From contig JAQTSH010000092.1 in assembly GCA_028711405.1 (NCBI GenBank), positions 1-6,357 of the forward strand: a stretch of 6,357 nucleotides of DNA. The letters run 5' to 3'. This document shows, in pieces, positions 4,219 to 6,357 of the stretch. The notes under the pieces are model-generated. The model saw nothing but the letters and a program-made list of their open reading frames with translations, was not told the origin of the DNA and did not search any database. Both the position numbers and the translations under genes were made by a program. The stretch's first letter is position 1. The number at the start of each line of letters is the position of its first letter. Source of the DNA: Methanoregula sp. (lineage in GTDB: Archaea; Halobacteriota; Methanomicrobia; Methanomicrobiales; Methanospirillaceae).

Positions 4219-5235
4219 ATGATCAATGTTGGAGTGCTCGGAGCTACAGGTGCGGTGGGTCAGAGATTTGTTGAACAGTTGGCGGATCATCCCTGGTTCA
4301 ACCTGTCGACGCTCGCCGCTTCTGAACGGAGTGCGGGAAAACCGTATGGAAACGTCGTAAACTGGCGTCTTGAAACGCCGTTTCCGGAGAAGATCGCGAA
4401 GACCAAAGTCACGCCAATCTCGCCTAAAGCGATGAAGGATGTCGATCTGGTCTTCTCTGCACTGCCGGCAGAGATCGCGCTTGATGTAGAGAACGAGTTT
4501 GCTGATGCGGGAATAGCGGTATGCAGTAATGCGAGTTCCCACCGCATGGAACCCAATGTTCCGCTCGTTGTTCCTGAAGTGAATCCCGGACACCTGGGTC
4601 TTATTGATGTCCAGCGGGATTCCGGAAGGGACGGGTTTATCGTCACAAACCCGAACTGCTCCACCATCATGCTTGTTTCGGCACTTGCGCCGCTCAAAAA
4701 ATTTTCCTGGACGGATATACGGGTGGCGACCATGCAGGCGATCTCTGGTGCAGGATTTGCCGGTGTAGCAGCGATGTCGATTTACGACAATGTCATTCCC
4801 TATATCGGCAAAGAAGAGGAGAAAATGGAGACCGAGACCCGTAAGATCATGGGCACACTTAAGGGCAAGAAGATTGTAAACGCCCCGTTCACGGTAAGTG
4901 CCAGTTGTCACAGGGTGCCGGTCATCGATGGACATACCATGGCGGTCTGGGTCGATATCAGGGAACCGGTGGATGAGATCAAAAAAGCATTTCTCACGTA
5001 CAAACCCCCAATTAAAACCCTCCCGACACAGCCCCACGAATCGGTACACCTGTTTGACGATGACGATCGCCCGCAACCCCGCCTGGACCGGATGCGCGGC
5101 AAAGGGATGACTGTTTCTGTCGGAAGAGTGCGAGAGGGTCTCCGGTTCATCGCGATGGGACATAACACAATCCGTGGCGCTGCAGGTGCAAGTGTACTGA
5201 ACGCAGAACTGATCACAAAGAAGAAATATCTCTAA
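4219..5235 (+). CDS. asd: Aspartate-semialdehyde dehydrogenase (archaeal type)
   Basis: Reduces aspartyl-phosphate to aspartate semialdehyde with NADPH, supplying DapA as well as threonine and methionine synthesis. A 338-aa protein with the N-terminal nucleotide motif GATGAVGQRFV (8-18), FSALPAE (79-85), NASSHRM (104-110), PEVNPGH (119-125), catalytic C147 in TNPNCSTI, SGAGFAGV (176-183) and RVPVIDGH (232-239), with R232 and H239 as expected substrate and proton-transfer residues. This is the archaeal/fungal branch rather than the E. coli one. The start at 4219 is chosen because MINVGVLGATG begins exactly at the first beta strand. An in-frame ATG at 4156 would add 21 hydrophilic residues with no family counterpart and lies near or before the predicted transcript start. 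SD support is weak (AGGA). alba follows after 19 nt, and co-transcription is likely. Confidence 0.96.
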   Translation: MINVGVLGATGAVGQRFVEQLADHPWFNLSTLAASERSAGKPYGNVVNWRLETPFPEKIAKTKVTPISPKAMKDVDLVFSALPAEIALDVENEFADAGIAVCSNASSHRMEPNVPLVVPEVNPGHLGLIDVQRDSGRDGFIVTNPNCSTIMLVSALAPLKKFSWTDIRVATMQAISGAGFAGVAAMSIYDNVIPYIGKEEEKMETETRKIMGTLKGKKIVNAPFTVSASCHRVPVIDGHTMAVWVDIREPVDEIKKAFLTYKPPIKTLPTQPHESVHLFDDDDRPQPRLDRMRGKGMTVSVGRVREGLRFIAMGHNTIRGAAGASVLNAELITKKKYL

Positions 5236-5254
5236 AAATTCTTGTGAGGGAACC

Positions 5255-5536
5255 ATGCAGCAGACAAAAGAGAACACAGTGTTCGTTGGTAACAAACCCG
5301 TCATGAACTACGTCCTTGCAGTAGTCACACAGTTCAATAATGGTGCCGAAGAAGTCGCGATCAAAGCCCGTGGCAAAGCCATTTCCCGTGCGGTCGATAC
5401 CGCCGAGATCTCGCTGAACCGGTTTCTGGAAGGTGTCGCAAAAAAAGAGATTCTTACTTCAACAGAAGTGATCGATACCGATTCTGGAAAAACAAATGTA
5501 TCCAGTATCGAGATTATTCTTGCAAATAAAAAATAA
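5255..5536 (+). CDS. albA: DNA/RNA-binding chromatin protein Alba
   Basis: A 93-aa Alba-family protein that binds DNA and RNA as a dimer and helps compact archaeal chromatin. Signature elements are VFVGNKPVMNYVLAVVTQFN (9-28), with K14 at the position of the acetylatable Lys16 of Sulfolobus Alba, and IKARGKAISRAVDTAE (36-51), followed by the helix NRFLEG and the C-terminal strand SSIEIILANK. Length is normal. TGAGGG (5245-5250) gives a modest SD 4 nt before the ATG. The gene lies 19 nt after asd, in the same direction. T8 right after the stop suggests transcript termination. Confidence 0.96.
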   Translation: MQQTKENTVFVGNKPVMNYVLAVVTQFNNGAEEVAIKARGKAISRAVDTAEISLNRFLEGVAKKEILTSTEVIDTDSGKTNVSSIEIILANKK

Positions 5537-5539
5537 TCC

Positions 5540-5572
5540 TTTTTTTTGCGTCCTGGTTTTTATTGTGCCAGG
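5540..5572 (+). terminator. T8 tract plus CCTGG/CCAGG hairpin after alba
   Basis: T8 (5540-5547) begins 4 nt after the alba stop, a typical archaeal U-tract terminator. A 5-bp hairpin, CCTGG (5552-5556) with CCAGG (5568-5572) and an 11-nt loop rich in T, follows and may add to it or mark the RNA 3' end. Confidence 0.6.
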
Positions 5573-5736
5573 GGTTTTAATGCACGGAATTTTTTCGCGT
5601 CGTTCGATGTTCCTTCAACTGACGGGAAAAATCTCAAAATATTGTGTCATACCGCAAAGAGCATCACAAGCGGGATCAAAACGTGAAAATGAGGTAGCAG
5701 TGTATAAATCCCCGACAAAAATATCCGTAATTTGGG

Positions 5737-5766
5737 CTCTTCTCCAAGTTTTGGAAGAAAGTTTTT
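5737..5766 (+). terminator. Terminator-like hairpin with T5
   Basis: TCCAA (5743-5747), GTT loop and TTGGA (5751-5755), extended by TTC/GAA across one bulged A, is followed by T5 (5762-5766). No gene directly upstream needs it, so it may end an unrecognised short transcript or be a second terminator for asd-alba. Confidence 0.4.
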
Positions 5767-5822
5767 GAGATTTTCCCAGATCAAAAATTCAGGAAATATG
5801 CCATTAGCCCCATGAACTTCAG

Positions 5823-5945
5823 CCGCTCAAGGCGGAGGCATCCTCTTTACTGCCTCACCTCACAGAGGTGAGGAGGAACACGTCCCGATGGGTGAGGGGC
5901 GAAGGGGGGTCGCAGTGCCCCCCCGTAGCGACGAAAGTGCGGGGG
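5823..5945 (+). repeat. Cluster of overlapping, mutually exclusive GC hairpins
   Basis: CCGC/GCGG (5823-5826, 5832-5835); GAGGCA (5835-5840) with TGCCTC (5851-5856); CCTCACCT (5853-5860) with AGGTGAGG (5866-5873), which competes with the previous stem; G6 (5904-5909) with C6 within 5918-5924; and CCCCCG (5920-5925) with CGGGGG (5940-5945), which again competes. It could be a REP-like palindromic repeat unit, a structured RNA or a mobile-element remnant. I cannot tell without the genome. Confidence 0.45.
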
Positions 5946-5975
5946 AAAATTTGATTGATTTGGGAAGGCACAACG

Positions 5976-6007
5976 TTTATCTACAATAATAAAATTTTTT
6001 AGATAAA
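5976..6007 (+). repeat. 8-bp inverted repeat TTTATCTA/TAGATAAA
   Basis: Perfect arms at 5976-5983 and 6000-6007 enclose 16 nt of pure AT-type sequence with one C. This may be an operator, promoter or cruciform-prone site; no flanking gene clarifies it. Confidence 0.35.
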
Positions 6008-6037
6008 ATGGTCGGAATTTTCTAACTCAAAAACCTC

Positions 6038-6051
6038 AATTCTATAGAATT
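6038..6051. repeat. 14-bp perfect palindrome AATTCTATAGAATT
   Basis: A perfect even-centred palindrome about 30 nt after the previous inverted repeat. AT-rich sequence makes such palindromes more likely by chance, but together with its neighbour it marks a possible protein-binding region. Confidence 0.4.
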
Positions 6052-6135
6052 TATCAAAATGTAGGTTGAATCAGCCTTTTTACCAATTTGATGTCATCCT
6101 AAATCGGGAGAAGAACCAGATAAAAGAATCCGTGC

Positions 6136-6158
6136 ATGATCTTTCAAATCATTTTTTT
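6136..6158 (+). terminator. Weak hairpin with T7 tract
   Basis: ATGAT (6136-6140), a 7-nt loop and ATCAT (6148-6152) run directly into T7 (6152-6158). It is terminator-like in form, but the stem is weak and no upstream gene is seen. Confidence 0.3.
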
Positions 6159-6175
6159 GAGTTTCAGGTTTAAAT

Positions 6176-6228
6176 GGTGCACGATGTGTTGAACCTTACC
6201 TGGGCATTTGAGGTACACGATGTATTGA
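6176..6228 (+). repeat. Imperfect 17-bp direct repeat, 36-nt period
   Basis: GGTGCACGATGTGTTGA (6176-6192) and GGTACACGATGTATTGA (6212-6228) differ at two positions. Only two clear copies are present, so this is not a CRISPR array. They could be tandem regulator sites or a decayed duplication. Confidence 0.4.
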
Positions 6229-6357
6229 GATTTTCCAGTCATGAAAATTTAAAAGAATTGCCGGCGACACGAAACACAACCGGAAATTGCTTGTGGAATT
6301 GAAAATTTTTCATTGTTTTGATGCGTAGTCTTTGGCTTCATGCGGATTTTTATTATA

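Larger units (their letters stand above)
5537..6357. other. 820-nt stretch without recognisable protein gene
   Basis: Neither strand holds a convincing reading frame with an SD or a family motif. An open frame at 5496-5768 overlaps alba out of frame and is not supported. The left part has terminator-like hairpins, the middle (5823-5945) is GC-rich and heavily self-complementary, and the right part (5946-6357) is AT-rich with palindromes and a short direct repeat. The last bases contain TTTTTATTAT (6347-6356), identical to a decamer in the asd promoter region, which may be a promoter for a gene beyond the window. Confidence 0.6.

Noticed and set aside
5496..5768. 90-aa plus-strand frame overlapping the end of alba
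   Set aside because: It starts inside alba out of frame, has no SD and crosses the T8 terminator and a terminator-like hairpin.
6176..6228. CRISPR array
   Set aside because: Only two imperfect 17-bp copies with a 19-nt gap, shorter than CRISPR spacers; no further units or cas genes.

Overview
The window reads as chromosomal DNA of a methanogenic archaeon, most likely of the order Methanomicrobiales (Methanoregula/Methanosphaerula/Methanospirillum type). The evidence is archaeal-only or archaeal-type proteins (ribosomal protein S17e, Alba, a stand-alone ThiN domain, archaeal-type aspartate-semialdehyde dehydrogenase), AT-rich archaeal promoter elements, GGAGGTG ribosome binding sites and U-tract terminators. 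The placement is inferred from gene content and style; no database search was run. All convincing genes lie on the + strand.

Layout. Bases 63-614 encode an HD-domain putative phosphohydrolase. Bases 658-3190 form a tight probable operon: a ThiN-like protein, ribosomal protein S17e, dapA and dapB, with gaps of 7-10 nt. Bases 3265-3438 hold a 57-aa two-cluster ferredoxin with a TTG start, its own promoter-like sequence and a hairpin/T-tract terminator. Bases 3439-4218 have no established gene but contain a possible 32-aa ORF behind a near-perfect ribosome binding site, a compact three-way-junction RNA candidate ending in T5 (3752-3830) and GC-rich hairpins. Bases 4219-5235 are asd, followed 19 nt later by alba (5255-5536). 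Bases 5537-6357 have no recognisable protein gene; they hold terminator-like sequences, a cluster of competing GC-rich hairpins (5823-5945), AT-rich palindromes and a short direct repeat.

How the genes work together. Asd makes aspartate semialdehyde. DapA condenses it with pyruvate, and DapB reduces the product to tetrahydrodipicolinate, the entry to the diaminopimelate route to lysine. Asd also feeds threonine and methionine synthesis. The lysine genes sit beside translation (S17e) and chromatin (Alba) genes, a common mixed arrangement in methanogens.

Main points for a second look: (1) the ThiN-like protein appears to lack both residues I recall as essential for thiamine-phosphate synthase activity; (2) DapA carries a ~40-residue lysine-rich tail beyond the normal end of the family, encoded by A-runs that include two A_AAA_AAG heptamers in the phase for -1 slippage, with the -1 frame ending inside the dapB start codon; (3) the three-way-junction RNA candidate; (4) the SD-led 32-aa ORF. 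None of these proves a new system. They are specific, checkable anomalies in an otherwise ordinary biosynthetic region.
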